From assembly GCF_943192905.1 (NCBI RefSeq), contig NZ_CALPCC010000001.1, positions 85,583-149,582 on the forward strand: a DNA stretch of 64,000 bases. Reading direction: 5' to 3'. The translations under genes and the position numbers were made by a program. Below are positions 8,831 to 17,148 of this stretch, one piece after another; position 1 is the first letter of the stretch; every line of letters starts with the position of its first letter. Source of the DNA: Adlercreutzia murintestinalis. GTDB taxonomy: Bacteria; Actinomycetota; Coriobacteriia; Coriobacteriales; Eggerthellaceae. Below the pieces are notes generated by a model. It saw nothing but the letters and a program-made list of their open reading frames with translations, ran no database searches and had not been told where the DNA came from.

Positions 8831-9538
8831 CTATGCCTGCTGCGTGGGATCTTCGAAGCGATAACCAACCCCGTGCACCGTGTGCAGCCACGTGGGACTC
8901 TTCGGGTTGTCGCCGATCTTCGCACGCAGGTTCTTCACGTGGCTGTCAATGGTGCGCTCGTAGCCCTCGAAGTCGTAGCCGAGCACCTTCTCCACCAGCT
9001 CCATGCGGCTGTACACGCGGCCCGGATAGCGCGAGAGCGTGGTCAGCAGCTTGAATTCGCTGGCGGTCAGGTCGATTTCCTTGCCGTTGACCAGCACCTT
9101 GTGCCCCGAGATGTCGATGGTCAGCGCGCCGAACTCCAGCACTTCGCGTTGCGGCGCATCGTCGGAATGCACGCGGCGCAGCAGGGCGCGCACGCGCGCC
9201 ACCAGCTCGCGCGGGCTGAATGGCTTCACCAGGTAGTCGTCGGCGCCCAGCTCAAGACCGATGATGCGGTCCTCAACTTCGCCTTTGGCGGTCAGCATGA
9301 TGATGGGCACATCGGAGTTATCGCGGATGACGCGGCACACGCGCTCGCCCGGCACCTTCGGCAGCATGAGGTCCAAGATGACCAGGTCGTAGTGGTGCTT
9401 GCCGAACTCGTCCAGCGCCTCTTGGCCATCGGCCACGCCGGTGACCCAGTAATTCTCACGCTCAAGATACGCCATGACGGCGTCGCGGATGTTCTTCTCG
9501 TCCTCAACCAACAGGATGCGCGGTGTCTCGCTGCTCAT
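8831..9538 (-). CDS. OmpR/PhoB-family response regulator
   Basis: 235 residues. The receiver domain has the acidic pocket (VEDE), the phospho-acceptor Asp at about residue 56 in LDLMLP, the conserved Thr of MLTAKGE and the Lys of DDYLVKPFSPREL. A C-terminal winged-helix domain with SEFKLLTTLSRYPGRVYSR and RTIDSHVKNLRAKIGD binds DNA. The start at 9538 follows GGACCGGAG; the longer open frame upstream to 9880 carries no receiver sequence. It heads the run regulator, kinase, purC, membrane protein, purL, and diverges from the Tat-signal gene at 9718. Its regulon is unknown. Confidence 0.94.
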   Translation of the reverse strand: MSSETPRILLVEDEKNIRDAVMAYLERENYWVTGVADGQEALDEFGKHHYDLVILDLMLPKVPGERVCRVIRDNSDVPIIMLTAKGEVEDRIIGLELGADDYLVKPFSPRELVARVRALLRRVHSDDAPQREVLEFGALTIDISGHKVLVNGKEIDLTASEFKLLTTLSRYPGRVYSRMELVEKVLGYDFEGYERTIDSHVKNLRAKIGDNPKSPTWLHTVHGVGYRFEDPTQQA

Positions 9539-9717
9539 AAACTCCGGTCCTTCCGGTGTGCGACCCGCCGACGCTCGATGCTTCGCTGCTTGACACTCCA
9601 TGCTTCGACGCTCGATACTTCGATGGGCATATTCGGCCTCAGAATACAGTCTTGGGAATATTGTACCTTTTGCTGAAAAATGATGCGCGCACGTTGCCTG
9701 AATGACACAATAGTGGC

Positions 9718-11379
9718 ATGCCAATGAACCATCAGAAACGCCCGCGCACGAGCGGCCATGCACGAAGCGCTTCGCAGCCAGCTCGGTGGGGAGCACATCA
9801 AGCGCGAACCACGCGCACGACGCGCCCCTCTGTGGCGCGAGAACGGCGGGCGGGCAGCGTTCCTGCTCAAGGGGCAGCACCTGCCAAAACCGCGAGCAAG
9901 ACTAAAGCAACGGCGCCCACCAAAGCTGCGGACACCACCAGAGCCAAAGCCAAGCCGCTCTACGTCGGCAAACCGGGCAGCGGGCAGGACTCCGCTGCGC
10001 GCGCGAGCCTTCCACGGGACCGGCGAGCGCTGGGCGAGGTTCTGCTCACCCGACGCGGGTTCTTGTACGGGGCGGCCGCAGTCGGTGCGGCGGCCGCGGT
10101 AGGCGTGGGCACCTATGCGGCCACAGGCGGCTTCAAGCGCACGCCCGACGTGCTCTCGTTGGAAGTGAGTCAAGACCAGGTATTCACCACCGAGCAGTGC
10201 GAGTACCTCGACGACGCAAGCCAGCTGCTCACGCCCCGACAGACTATCTCGCTGCCGTACGGGTCCATGGTGTGGGCCACCGATCCGGACGTAGCTGCCA
10301 CCCTGCTGCCCACCGATCAGGGGTCGCCCCTGACCCAGGTGGGGCTGATCTCGCTGGGAAACGGAGCGGTGCGCACCATCCTTGAATCGGCGGTGGGCGC
10401 GGCTGAGGGCTACGAGATCTACGACGCTCGCGCCACCTCGTCTGGTCTGATCTGGACCGAAGCCGATATCTTGGACGGCAACTGGCGTATCTACCAAGCA
10501 GCGTTCTCTGGCGATGCGCTGGGGCAGCCGGTGCTGGTGCACGAGGCTGGCCCCGACTGGGAGATGCCAACGCTCACTGCGGGCGGCGACTACGCCTTCT
10601 GGCAGGTGCTTCCCGTACTGGACGGCGCAGCTGCCCGCGAGGATAGCCTGATGGTGTGCACGCGCTTCGGGGCCGCCGCAAGCGATTCGCGCACGCTGTA
10701 TACCTCGCACGGGCGCATGGCGTGTAGCCCTAGCCCTACTGCCACCGGCATCGCCTTCGCACCGCGCGCCGACACCGCGGACACGCGCTACCAGCTCACG
10801 CAGGTAGACGCCGCGACCGGCGAGGTGACCGACGCGCTGACGCTGCCCGCATCCATGAAGCCCATCTACGTGGCGTACGGGCCCACCGGGTTCTCGTTCT
10901 CCTTCGACGGCATCTACAGCTATGGCGACGGCATCGCGAATCTAGGCACCTATACGCCGGTTGCCGCCCCGGCCTACGATCTGACCAGCGCGCGCACCGA
11001 GGCGCGAGCGGCTGCCACCGACGACAAGGGGCAACTCTCCGACCGCGCAGCCGAGGTGGCCGATGCGCAGGCCGCACAGTCGGTGGCCCAGCTGTATAGC
11101 GCCGCCGACTGGTTCCGCTTCCCGCGCACGCCGGTCACGCCGCCGTGCTGGTATGGCGACTGGTTCGTGGTGAAGAGCACCTCAGCCGTGGCGGGCGTCA
11201 ACGTGCGCGACCGCCGCTACTTCACGCTCGAGGTGGAAAACGGTGCACCGGATTATGGCGAGTTCCTTGCTTCCTATGGCACAGCGCAGAACTTGGTGAC
11301 CTACACCAATATCGACTACACGCCCATCAATGGCGACCCCATCAACGAATGCCGCGTGAAAGTGTGGGAGAGCGCCTGA
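9718..11379 (+). CDS. Tat-signal exported or membrane-anchored protein of unknown function
   Basis: 553 residues. A basic, low-complexity N-terminal tail of about 110 residues precedes a twin-arginine signal: LLTRRGFLYGAAA followed by an Ala/Gly-rich hydrophobic stretch, so the protein leaves the cell folded. The rest is rich in beta-strand and aromatic residues with repeated motifs such as SGLIWTEAD, YAFWQV and FSFDGIYSYGDG, which suggest a beta-propeller. No catalytic motif was recognised. An unusually long region lies before the twin arginine. It is divergently transcribed from the response regulator, about 180 bases apart. Function unknown. Confidence 0.75.
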   Translation: MPMNHQKRPRTSGHARSASQPARWGAHQARTTRTTRPSVARERRAGSVPAQGAAPAKTASKTKATAPTKAADTTRAKAKPLYVGKPGSGQDSAARASLPRDRRALGEVLLTRRGFLYGAAAVGAAAAVGVGTYAATGGFKRTPDVLSLEVSQDQVFTTEQCEYLDDASQLLTPRQTISLPYGSMVWATDPDVAATLLPTDQGSPLTQVGLISLGNGAVRTILESAVGAAEGYEIYDARATSSGLIWTEADILDGNWRIYQAAFSGDALGQPVLVHEAGPDWEMPTLTAGGDYAFWQVLPVLDGAAAREDSLMVCTRFGAAASDSRTLYTSHGRMACSPSPTATGIAFAPRADTADTRYQLTQVDAATGEVTDALTLPASMKPIYVAYGPTGFSFSFDGIYSYGDGIANLGTYTPVAAPAYDLTSARTEARAAATDDKGQLSDRAAEVADAQAAQSVAQLYSAADWFRFPRTPVTPPCWYGDWFVVKSTSAVAGVNVRDRRYFTLEVENGAPDYGEFLASYGTAQNLVTYTNIDYTPINGDPINECRVKVWESA

Positions 11380-11815
11380 TCCGCCGCCTTTGTCCAGCCT
11401 GATCACCCTGCCGCCTCCCTCTACAAGCTCGGGTAGACGAGTGAGGGTGAAAAGCATCTGATCAGCCGCTTTTCACCCTCCCTTGGGTGGTCAACTGATC
11501 CCAGCGTCAAGCGTAGAAAGTATCTGATTCACCGCTTTTCACCCTCCGATCACCCGGCGGGCAGATTAAAACGCGGAAAAGTGCCAAAATTTTCGTTTTT
11601 TTACCTTTTATTGGCACAAAAAGGCCTCGAAAAGGCGAAATGGGCTCATTTGAGCCCATATTAGGTGCCTGGTACCGGCTAAAACCGTCCATTTCCCGCA
11701 AAATGCTCCGAAAAACCGTTCATTTTGTCCCCGATCCGCCTTTTTGATGGCATTTTGTGCCACGCGGGAGGCAAAACGAGCAAAAAGAATCCGAATAAGG
11801 CCACAACGAGCTGGG
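11380..11815. other. Intergenic region with inverted and direct repeats
   Basis: 436 bases between convergent genes. It holds a perfect 13-bp hairpin (GAGGGTGAAAAGC at 11443-11455 with GCTTTTCACCCTC at 11468-11480), a direct second copy of the motif CCGCTTTTCACCCTCC near 11532-11547, a GTGCCAA/TTGGCAC pair at 11581-11617, and an 8-bp TGGGCTCA/TGAGCCCA palindrome near 11641-11658. The first hairpin fits a bidirectional terminator for the Tat-signal gene and purB. The rest is AT-rich and could hold a small RNA, but I have no family match. No credible coding frame was seen. Confidence 0.45.
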
Positions 11816-13165
11816 TTACGAGAAATCGAGTTCTTCCAGCCGCTCGAAGATGGGGTCGATGCGCGTCAGGAACGCACGCGGATCGAAGATGGCGTCCAGC
11901 TGCTCAGCCGTGAGCATGGCGGCATCTGGGTCGGCCTCGATGTTCTGCCGGAAGCTGGGGCCCTGCACCGCATTCTGGATGTCCTCCCACACGCGCATGG
12001 CGTTGCGCTGCACGATCACGTAGGCGTCCTCGCGCGTGAGGCCTGCCTCCACCAGCGCCAGCAACACCTTCGACGAGAAGATGAGTCCGCGCGTGCGCCA
12101 CAGGTTGTGCTCCATCTTGTTCGGGTAGGTTTGCAGCCCGTCCAGCATCCACTGCATCTTGCCGAACAGATAGTCCAGCGCGATGAAGCTATCGGCCAGC
12201 GCCACGCGCTCGGCGCTGGAGTGGCTGATGTCGCGCTCGTACCACAGCGCCACATCATCGAAGGCCACCTGCGCGTTCGCCTTCACCACGCGCGCCAGCC
12301 CACAAACGCGCTCGGCGGTGATGGGGTTGCGCTTGTGCGGCATGGCCGACGAGCCCTTCTGCCCGCGCGTGAACGGCTCTTCGGCCTCGATCACGTCGCT
12401 TTGCTGCAACAGACGCACCTGCATGGCGATGCTCTCAAGCGTGGAGGCGGTACACGCCAGCGCGGCGGCCATCTGCGCGTGGCGGTCGCGCGCGAGCACC
12501 TGCGTGGAGAGCGGATCGGGCACGAGCCCCAGCTTCTCGCAGACGAACTGCTCCACGAACGGGTCGATGCTGGAATACGTGCCAACCGCGCCCGAGATGG
12601 CACCCACCGCGCACACCTCGCGCGCCTGCTGCATGCGCACCAAGCACCGATGCAGTGCCCACGCCCAGCTGCCGAACTTCATGCCGAACGTCATGGGCTC
12701 GGCGTGGATGCCGTGCGTGCGCCCCACGCACAGCACATCGCGCATCTCCAGCGCACGGCGGCGGCACGTCTCGCCCAGCTGGCGGATGTCGTTGATGATG
12801 ATGTCGGCCGCCTGCACGATCTGGTAGCTCAGTGCGGTATCGCCCAGGTCACTTGAGGTCATGCCGAAGTGCACCCAACGGCTAGGCTTCTCGGCGCCTT
12901 CCGGCACGTCCGCGTCGATGTTCTCCGCCATGTTCGTGGTAAAGGCGATCACGTCGTGGTTGGTCACCTGCTCGATCTCGGCGATGCGCGCCGCGTCGGC
13001 CGCCGCGTGATCGCGGATCCACTGCGCCTCCTCGCGCGTGATGCCGCACTGGCCCAGCTCGGCCTGCGCCTCGCACGCCAGCACCTCTATCTCGCGCCAG
13101 ATGTCGAATTTGTTCTGGAAGTCCCAGATATGGCCCATCTCCGGGCGGGTGTAGCGGTCGATCAT
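11816..13165 (-). CDS. purB: Adenylosuccinate lyase
   Basis: Cleaves SAICAR and adenylosuccinate in purine synthesis; a cytoplasmic tetramer of the fumarase/aspartase fold. 449 residues, normal for the family. Visible hallmarks are the N-terminal MGHIWDFQNKFDIW, TSSDLGDTALS, the catalytic His region RTHGIHAEP and the signature GSSAMPHKRNP of the flexible catalytic loop. The start at 13165 is preceded by AAGGAGC; the upstream extension in frame to 13243 has no family similarity. It is the third purine gene in the window but is separated from purL and purC by the Tat-signal gene. The parS repeat array lies just upstream. Confidence 0.95.
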   Translation of the reverse strand: MIDRYTRPEMGHIWDFQNKFDIWREIEVLACEAQAELGQCGITREEAQWIRDHAAADAARIAEIEQVTNHDVIAFTTNMAENIDADVPEGAEKPSRWVHFGMTSSDLGDTALSYQIVQAADIIINDIRQLGETCRRRALEMRDVLCVGRTHGIHAEPMTFGMKFGSWAWALHRCLVRMQQAREVCAVGAISGAVGTYSSIDPFVEQFVCEKLGLVPDPLSTQVLARDRHAQMAAALACTASTLESIAMQVRLLQQSDVIEAEEPFTRGQKGSSAMPHKRNPITAERVCGLARVVKANAQVAFDDVALWYERDISHSSAERVALADSFIALDYLFGKMQWMLDGLQTYPNKMEHNLWRTRGLIFSSKVLLALVEAGLTREDAYVIVQRNAMRVWEDIQNAVQGPSFRQNIEADPDAAMLTAEQLDAIFDPRAFLTRIDPIFERLEELDFS

Positions 13166-13301
13166 CACAAGCTCCTTCTTTAGCGTCGGCGCCCCCAAGG
13201 CGATCGTAGCAACCGCCCGCGGTGAGCCGCCCGTGCGCACCATGATTCGCGTACGACAATTTTAATCTACTTGGAGCGCTCCCTTGCGGTGTCTGTCGAA
13301 T

Positions 13302-13317
13302 TGTTTCACGTGAAACA
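13302..13317. promoter_or_regulatory. parS site 1 (ParB-binding palindrome)
   Basis: TGTTTCACGTGAAACA, identical to the bacterial chromosomal parS consensus bound by ParB/Spo0J. Confidence 0.85.
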
Positions 13318-13377
13318 GTGCGAGCGCGAAAGATGCAGCGATGGCGCTGACGCGGGGGCTTACTACGTCCGTCGAAT

Positions 13378-13393
13378 TGTTTCACGTGAAACA
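13378..13393. promoter_or_regulatory. parS site 2
   Basis: Perfect 16-bp parS consensus, 76 bp after site 1. Confidence 0.85.
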
Positions 13394-13453
13394 GTGCGAG
13401 CGCAAAAGATGAAGCGATGGCGCTGACGCGGGGGCTTACTACGTCCGTCGAAT

Positions 13454-13469
13454 TGTTTCACGTGAAACA
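13454..13469. promoter_or_regulatory. parS site 3
   Basis: Perfect 16-bp parS consensus, 76 bp after site 2. Confidence 0.85.
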
Positions 13470-13529
13470 GTGCGAGCGCAAAAGATGAAGCGATGGCGCT
13501 GACGCGGGGGCTTACTACGTCCATCGAAT

Positions 13530-13545
13530 TGTTTCACGTGAAACA
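13530..13545. promoter_or_regulatory. parS site 4
   Basis: Perfect 16-bp parS consensus, 76 bp after site 3. The flanking repeat unit stops here. Confidence 0.85.
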
Positions 13546-13619
13546 CCGTGCGCAGGTGCGGCGGTTAAAATACTTACCGCGTTTGAACGTGCTGAAATGC
13601 GCGATTCCCATGCCTGAAT

Positions 13620-13635
13620 TGTTTCACGTGCAACA
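13620..13635. promoter_or_regulatory. Degenerate parS-like site
   Basis: TGTTTCACGTGCAACA has one mismatch to parS and lies 90 bp after site 4, outside the 76-bp repeat. Confidence 0.55.
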
Positions 13636-13799
13636 TTGCGCGCTTGGAGCGATCAGGAAGATTGAGGCGGTCGAAGCGGCGGTTGCAGCAGATAGAGTGC
13701 CCACCACGCTTGTGGCCACCGAAACGCACGCAGCACATGCCCAACGCCACCCGAAAGCTCATGTCCAACACCACGCGAAGGCGCACGGTGCACGCACGC

Positions 13800-14471
13800 T
13801 CAAAGCGACCGGAAAATGGCACGCACCTCGTCCAGCACGCTGTTGTCAGCCACCACGATCACCTGATCGCCCGGATAGAGCATCAGATCGTCGGAGGCCA
13901 CCTCGGCATCGTCCTCGTAGGCCACCGCCACCGCAAGCGCGCCCTCCGGCAGCTCGATATCGCCCAGCGCGATGCCCTCTTCATCGGAATGGCGCCGCAT
14001 GTGCCCCACGGTGAACTCGGTCAGCGTCACGTTGCCATGCGAAAGCGACGTGACCACCGACACGTTGCCCAACAGCGCCTCTTCCTCGATCAGGTTGGCG
14101 ATCAGCGTGGTGGATGACACGCACTCGATGCCCACCTTGCGGAAGATGCGCAGGTTCTTCGGGCTGTTCACGCGCCCGATTACGCGGTCAACATGGAACA
14201 CGCGCTGCGCGATCTCGCACGCCACCAGGTTCGTGTCGTCTTGGCCGGTGGCACCCACGAAGATATCGGCGTTGCGAATGCCCGCATCCTCTTGGAAACG
14301 CGAGTCGCAGCAATCGCCGCAAATGATCAGATAGCGCCCCTCAAGCGCCACCGACAGCCCGTCGGCCAGCTGCTTGTTCTGCTCGATGACCGCCACCTCG
14401 TTGCCGCTCTCGAGCAGCACGTTGGCCAGATACGATCCCACTTTCCCGCCGCCAGCGATCACGATGTACAT
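13800..14471 (-). CDS. RCK/TrkA-type potassium transport regulator (second of a pair)
   Basis: 223 residues: an RCK_N domain with the Rossmann nucleotide loop IAGGGKVGSYLA at the N-terminus and acidic strand end (VAVIEQNK), then an RCK_C domain (about residues 140-223; LPEGALAVAVAY, LMLYPGDQVIVVAD). Such proteins bind NAD(H) or ATP and gate Trk/Ktr potassium channels from the cytoplasm. Its ATG follows the TAG stop of the upstream RCK gene without a gap, so the two are co-translated. Paired RCK genes of this kind occur in actinobacteria (CeoB/CeoC type). No TrkH/KtrB channel gene is in the window. Confidence 0.85.
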   Translation of the reverse strand: MYIVIAGGGKVGSYLANVLLESGNEVAVIEQNKQLADGLSVALEGRYLIICGDCCDSRFQEDAGIRNADIFVGATGQDDTNLVACEIAQRVFHVDRVIGRVNSPKNLRIFRKVGIECVSSTTLIANLIEEEALLGNVSVVTSLSHGNVTLTEFTVGHMRRHSDEEGIALGDIELPEGALAVAVAYEDDAEVASDDLMLYPGDQVIVVADNSVLDEVRAIFRSL

Positions 14472-15260
14472 CTACTTCGCCTCGCCTTCACGCGCGGCAG
14501 CGCCCTCATCGATGCTGTCCAGCAACTGCTTCACGTCGGCCACATCCGACACCACGGGCACCCCAGCCGCAGCGGCCGCATCGTCGCCCACCGCTTGCAT
14601 GTACTTCTGAAAGTGACCGATGTAGTCGTGCCTGATGCACGCAAGCACGGTATCGCCGCCGTAGAGCACACTGTCAGAGGTAGGAATGCTGCTGGCCGAA
14701 CCATCGCCGCGCTCGAAGGCGATGATGCGCGCATCGTGCCCGCGCTCAAGCTCGCTCACACGAATGGACCGTGGCGGCCCCAGCGGATCGCCTCCGTCCA
14801 GACGCAAGCTGAACTCCAGCACCTCGCATTCGCCGAACGTGGTGATATGGCTGCCATGCCCGCTCATGACCTTGCTGAACATCTCTTCGGCCACCAACGA
14901 CGTCCCGCACACATAGTCGATGCCCAGCTGCATGTAAGCGCGCTCGCGGCCGGGATTATACAACCGCGCGATCACATGCCGCACGTCGAACAGGCGGTTG
15001 GCCACCTCGGCGCACATGAGGTTGGTGTTGTCGAACTGCGTGACCGCGGCCAACACGTCGCACTCCTCCACGCCCGCGCGCACCAGCGCATCCTCATCGA
15101 AGCCGATGCCTTGCACCGTTGACCCATTGAAGTTGCGGCCCAAATTGGCGAACGCATCAGCCGAACGGTCGATGCAGCACACGTTGTTGCCAGCATCGGA
15201 GAGCATGATGGCCAGCTGAGACCCCACGCGCCCGCATCCCACTATGATCACATTGCTCAT
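14472..15260 (-). CDS. RCK/TrkA-type potassium transport regulator (first of a pair)
   Basis: 262 residues. The RCK_N domain begins MSNVIIVGCGRVGSQLA with the GxGxxG loop and the acidic residue of VCCIDRS; an RCK_C-like part follows (DSVLYGGDTVLACIRHD). The C-terminal tail of about 40 residues is Ala/Asp/Glu-rich. It probably forms a hetero-oligomer with the product of the next gene to control a potassium channel encoded elsewhere. The lysozyme-fold gene lies just upstream, 20 bases away, in the same direction. Confidence 0.85.
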   Translation of the reverse strand: MSNVIIVGCGRVGSQLAIMLSDAGNNVCCIDRSADAFANLGRNFNGSTVQGIGFDEDALVRAGVEECDVLAAVTQFDNTNLMCAEVANRLFDVRHVIARLYNPGRERAYMQLGIDYVCGTSLVAEEMFSKVMSGHGSHITTFGECEVLEFSLRLDGGDPLGPPRSIRVSELERGHDARIIAFERGDGSASSIPTSDSVLYGGDTVLACIRHDYIGHFQKYMQAVGDDAAAAAGVPVVSDVADVKQLLDSIDEGAAAREGEAK

Positions 15261-15280
15261 GGAACAGACCGGCTCAGCCG

Positions 15281-16168
15281 TTAGATCTTCGACATCTCAT
15301 TCAGAGTGCCGCGATACCAGTTGTCGTGATTGGGCGGGCAATACTTCACCGCGTTGGCGTAGCTGATGGTGTAGCCATATATCTCGGCCAAGCCACGCAC
15401 ATGCGCATTGATGGCCGTGCCCCAGTCGCCCCAGGCGCCGTTGGTCCACCCCCAGGCATTGTGTGATGCGAAGCAGTGGCGCCCCTTGGTCGACTCGGTG
15501 TTGCTGATGGCAGGCGACCAGCGCGGGTCAACGCCGTTGTTCCACGCGGCCTCAGCGAACGTGGCGCCGCACCCCGCAAGCGGGCTGCCCACTAGGTACT
15601 TATCGATGCGCGCGGTCCATTCGCTGACGAAGGCATCGTGCCCCACCGACCAATCGACCGCGTAGACACCCTGGCCGCCGTTGGCCGCCGAGCGCGCCTG
15701 CGCCTCTTGCACGCGCTTGAGAACCTGTACGTCGCGGTCCTTCGCGGCCTGCTCAGCGGCGATGCGCGCCGCCTCTTCCTCGGCCGCTATCTCGGCCACG
15801 CCGCTGGAAACATCGCGCGATGCGGGCTGTGCCAGCGCGGCAGTAGCGGAAAGATCGACGTGCGCCTCGGTCGTCTGCACCGGCGCTTCAACCGTATCAG
15901 AAGGCGCAACGGAGGTGCCGCCCGCAGAGGCGAGCCCTAAGCCTGCCCCCGTGGCAACCAGCACTGCTATGCCCAAAGAGATCACGACCTTGGCGGCCGA
16001 TCGGCTGGCGAACGCAGCGCTGGGACGCGCCACTGCAACGCCATGCGCTCCCACAACGACCGTGCGCGCCCCGCCAGCGCGCGCACCGGTACCAAGCCGA
16101 TGCGAAGCACCCACGCGCTTCAGGGAAGCGTTCGCGGAATGCGCTGCTCTTTGCCTGCTCTGTGCCAA
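15281..16168 (-). CDS. Exported protein with C-terminal lysozyme/glucosaminidase-like domain
   Basis: 295 residues. The start is a TTG at 16168 with a strong GGAAGAGGA ribosome site. A basic tail of about 60 residues precedes one TM segment (about 62-82), then an Ala/Glu/Arg-rich, probably helical stalk (about 120-165) and a C-terminal domain of about 130 residues. That domain has ISNTESTKGRHCFASHNAWGW and a Cys pair, resembling lysozyme-fold or glucosaminidase-type murein hydrolases; the Glu of NTES is a candidate catalytic acid. It probably acts on peptidoglycan outside the membrane. It is annotated by fold resemblance only; activity is not shown. Confidence 0.7.
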   Translation of the reverse strand: MAQSRQRAAHSANASLKRVGASHRLGTGARAGGARTVVVGAHGVAVARPSAAFASRSAAKVVISLGIAVLVATGAGLGLASAGGTSVAPSDTVEAPVQTTEAHVDLSATAALAQPASRDVSSGVAEIAAEEEAARIAAEQAAKDRDVQVLKRVQEAQARSAANGGQGVYAVDWSVGHDAFVSEWTARIDKYLVGSPLAGCGATFAEAAWNNGVDPRWSPAISNTESTKGRHCFASHNAWGWTNGAWGDWGTAINAHVRGLAEIYGYTISYANAVKYCPPNHDNWYRGTLNEMSKI

Positions 16169-16335
16169 CTGTCCTCTTCCAAACGAGCGATAACCGCCGA
16201 AGCGGGAGCAGCTGGCTTTGTTGTAAGTGGGTATGCTGCCGAATGGTCATTGATATGTCGTTGGGATATTCTACCCCATATTCAAGTGCCGTACATCAAC
16301 AATTCGCCACCGGCTGCGAACCGTGGTGCGAGCCG

Positions 16336-17142
16336 CTATGCGGACAGCTTTTGCACGCGAATCTGCGAAATACGGCTGCGGCGCATCTTCTCTATCTTGA
16401 ACTCGCATCCGTCGGCCACCACCACATCTCCCGGCTTGGGCACGCCATCAAGCGTCCCCATCAGCCAGCCAGCTATGGTCTCGTAGTCGTCGGAGCACTC
16501 CACCGGCCAGCCCAGCTCAAGCGCGTCCTCAACCGGGAAGCGCCCGTCTGCGCGCCACACGCCCGGTTCAACGAACGTCAGCAGCTCGCCGCCCACATCG
16601 CTCTCGTCGGCGATCTCGCCCACGATCTCTTCCAGGATGTCCTCTACCGTGATCAGGCCCTCCGTGCCGCCGTATTCGTCCACCACGATAGCCATCTGCT
16701 GATGCTGCGCCTGCATCTCGCCCAGCAGGGGAATGACGTCCTTCGTTTCGGGCACAAACATGGGCTCGTACATGAACCGCGTCACCGGATCGTCGATGCT
16801 GCCGTCCATGAGCGGCCCGATGAGGTCCTTGTAGTGCACGATGCCGATGATGTCGTCGATGCTGTCGTGGCACACTGGCAACCGCGAGTACCCCGTGCCG
16901 CGCATGCGCTCCAGCGCCTGCCGCCCGGTCTCTTCGTCCTCCACCAGCATCACATCCACGCGCGGCGTGCAGATGGCGCCAGTCATGGTGTCGCGCAGGT
17001 CCATGATGTTGCTGATCATGCGCTTCTCGTCGTCAGCGAGCGCCGGTGCGTCGTCGATCAGCCCCAATATCTCGTCTTCGGAAACTTCGGCCTTGCGCCC
17101 GGTGAGGCGCTCGAAAAAGCCTTTACTGCTGCCCTCGCTCAT
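16336..17142 (-). CDS. CBS-pair / CorC_HlyC domain protein (CorC-like)
   Basis: 268 residues: a short N-terminal linker, two CBS motifs (about residues 55-190; MICTPR-type TGAICTPRVDVMLVE, YSRLPVCHDSIDDIIGIVHYKD, EYGGTEGLITVEDILEEIVGEI) and a CorC_HlyC transporter-associated domain (about 195-265; GRFPVEDALELGWP, ETIAGWLMG). There is no DUF21 membrane domain, so it is the soluble CorC type rather than the membrane TlyC type. The family is linked to divalent cation (Mg/Co) efflux. It stops 167 bases before the exported lysozyme-fold gene. Confidence 0.88.
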   Translation of the reverse strand: MSEGSSKGFFERLTGRKAEVSEDEILGLIDDAPALADDEKRMISNIMDLRDTMTGAICTPRVDVMLVEDEETGRQALERMRGTGYSRLPVCHDSIDDIIGIVHYKDLIGPLMDGSIDDPVTRFMYEPMFVPETKDVIPLLGEMQAQHQQMAIVVDEYGGTEGLITVEDILEEIVGEIADESDVGGELLTFVEPGVWRADGRFPVEDALELGWPVECSDDYETIAGWLMGTLDGVPKPGDVVVADGCEFKIEKMRRSRISQIRVQKLSA

Positions 17143-17148
17143 AGCAAC

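Larger units (their letters stand above)
13302..13545. repeat. 76-bp tandem repeat array carrying parS sites
   Basis: Three nearly identical 76-bp units start at 13302, 13378 and 13454, followed by a terminal copy of the palindrome at 13530. Every unit begins with the 16-bp palindrome TGTTTCACGTGAAACA and continues with a conserved GC-rich segment containing GCGCTGACGCGGGGGCTTACTAC. The array lies in the 634-bp gap between the RCK/TrkA pair and purB (13166-13799), in which I see no credible gene. Confidence 0.9.

Noticed and set aside
13302..13545. Possible CRISPR array
   Set aside because: The whole 76-bp unit is repeated, with no variable spacers between repeats; the palindrome is parS.
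13493..14014. A 173-codon plus-strand open frame through the parS region
   Set aside because: It spans the repeat array and the antisense of an RCK gene, and has no protein-like composition.
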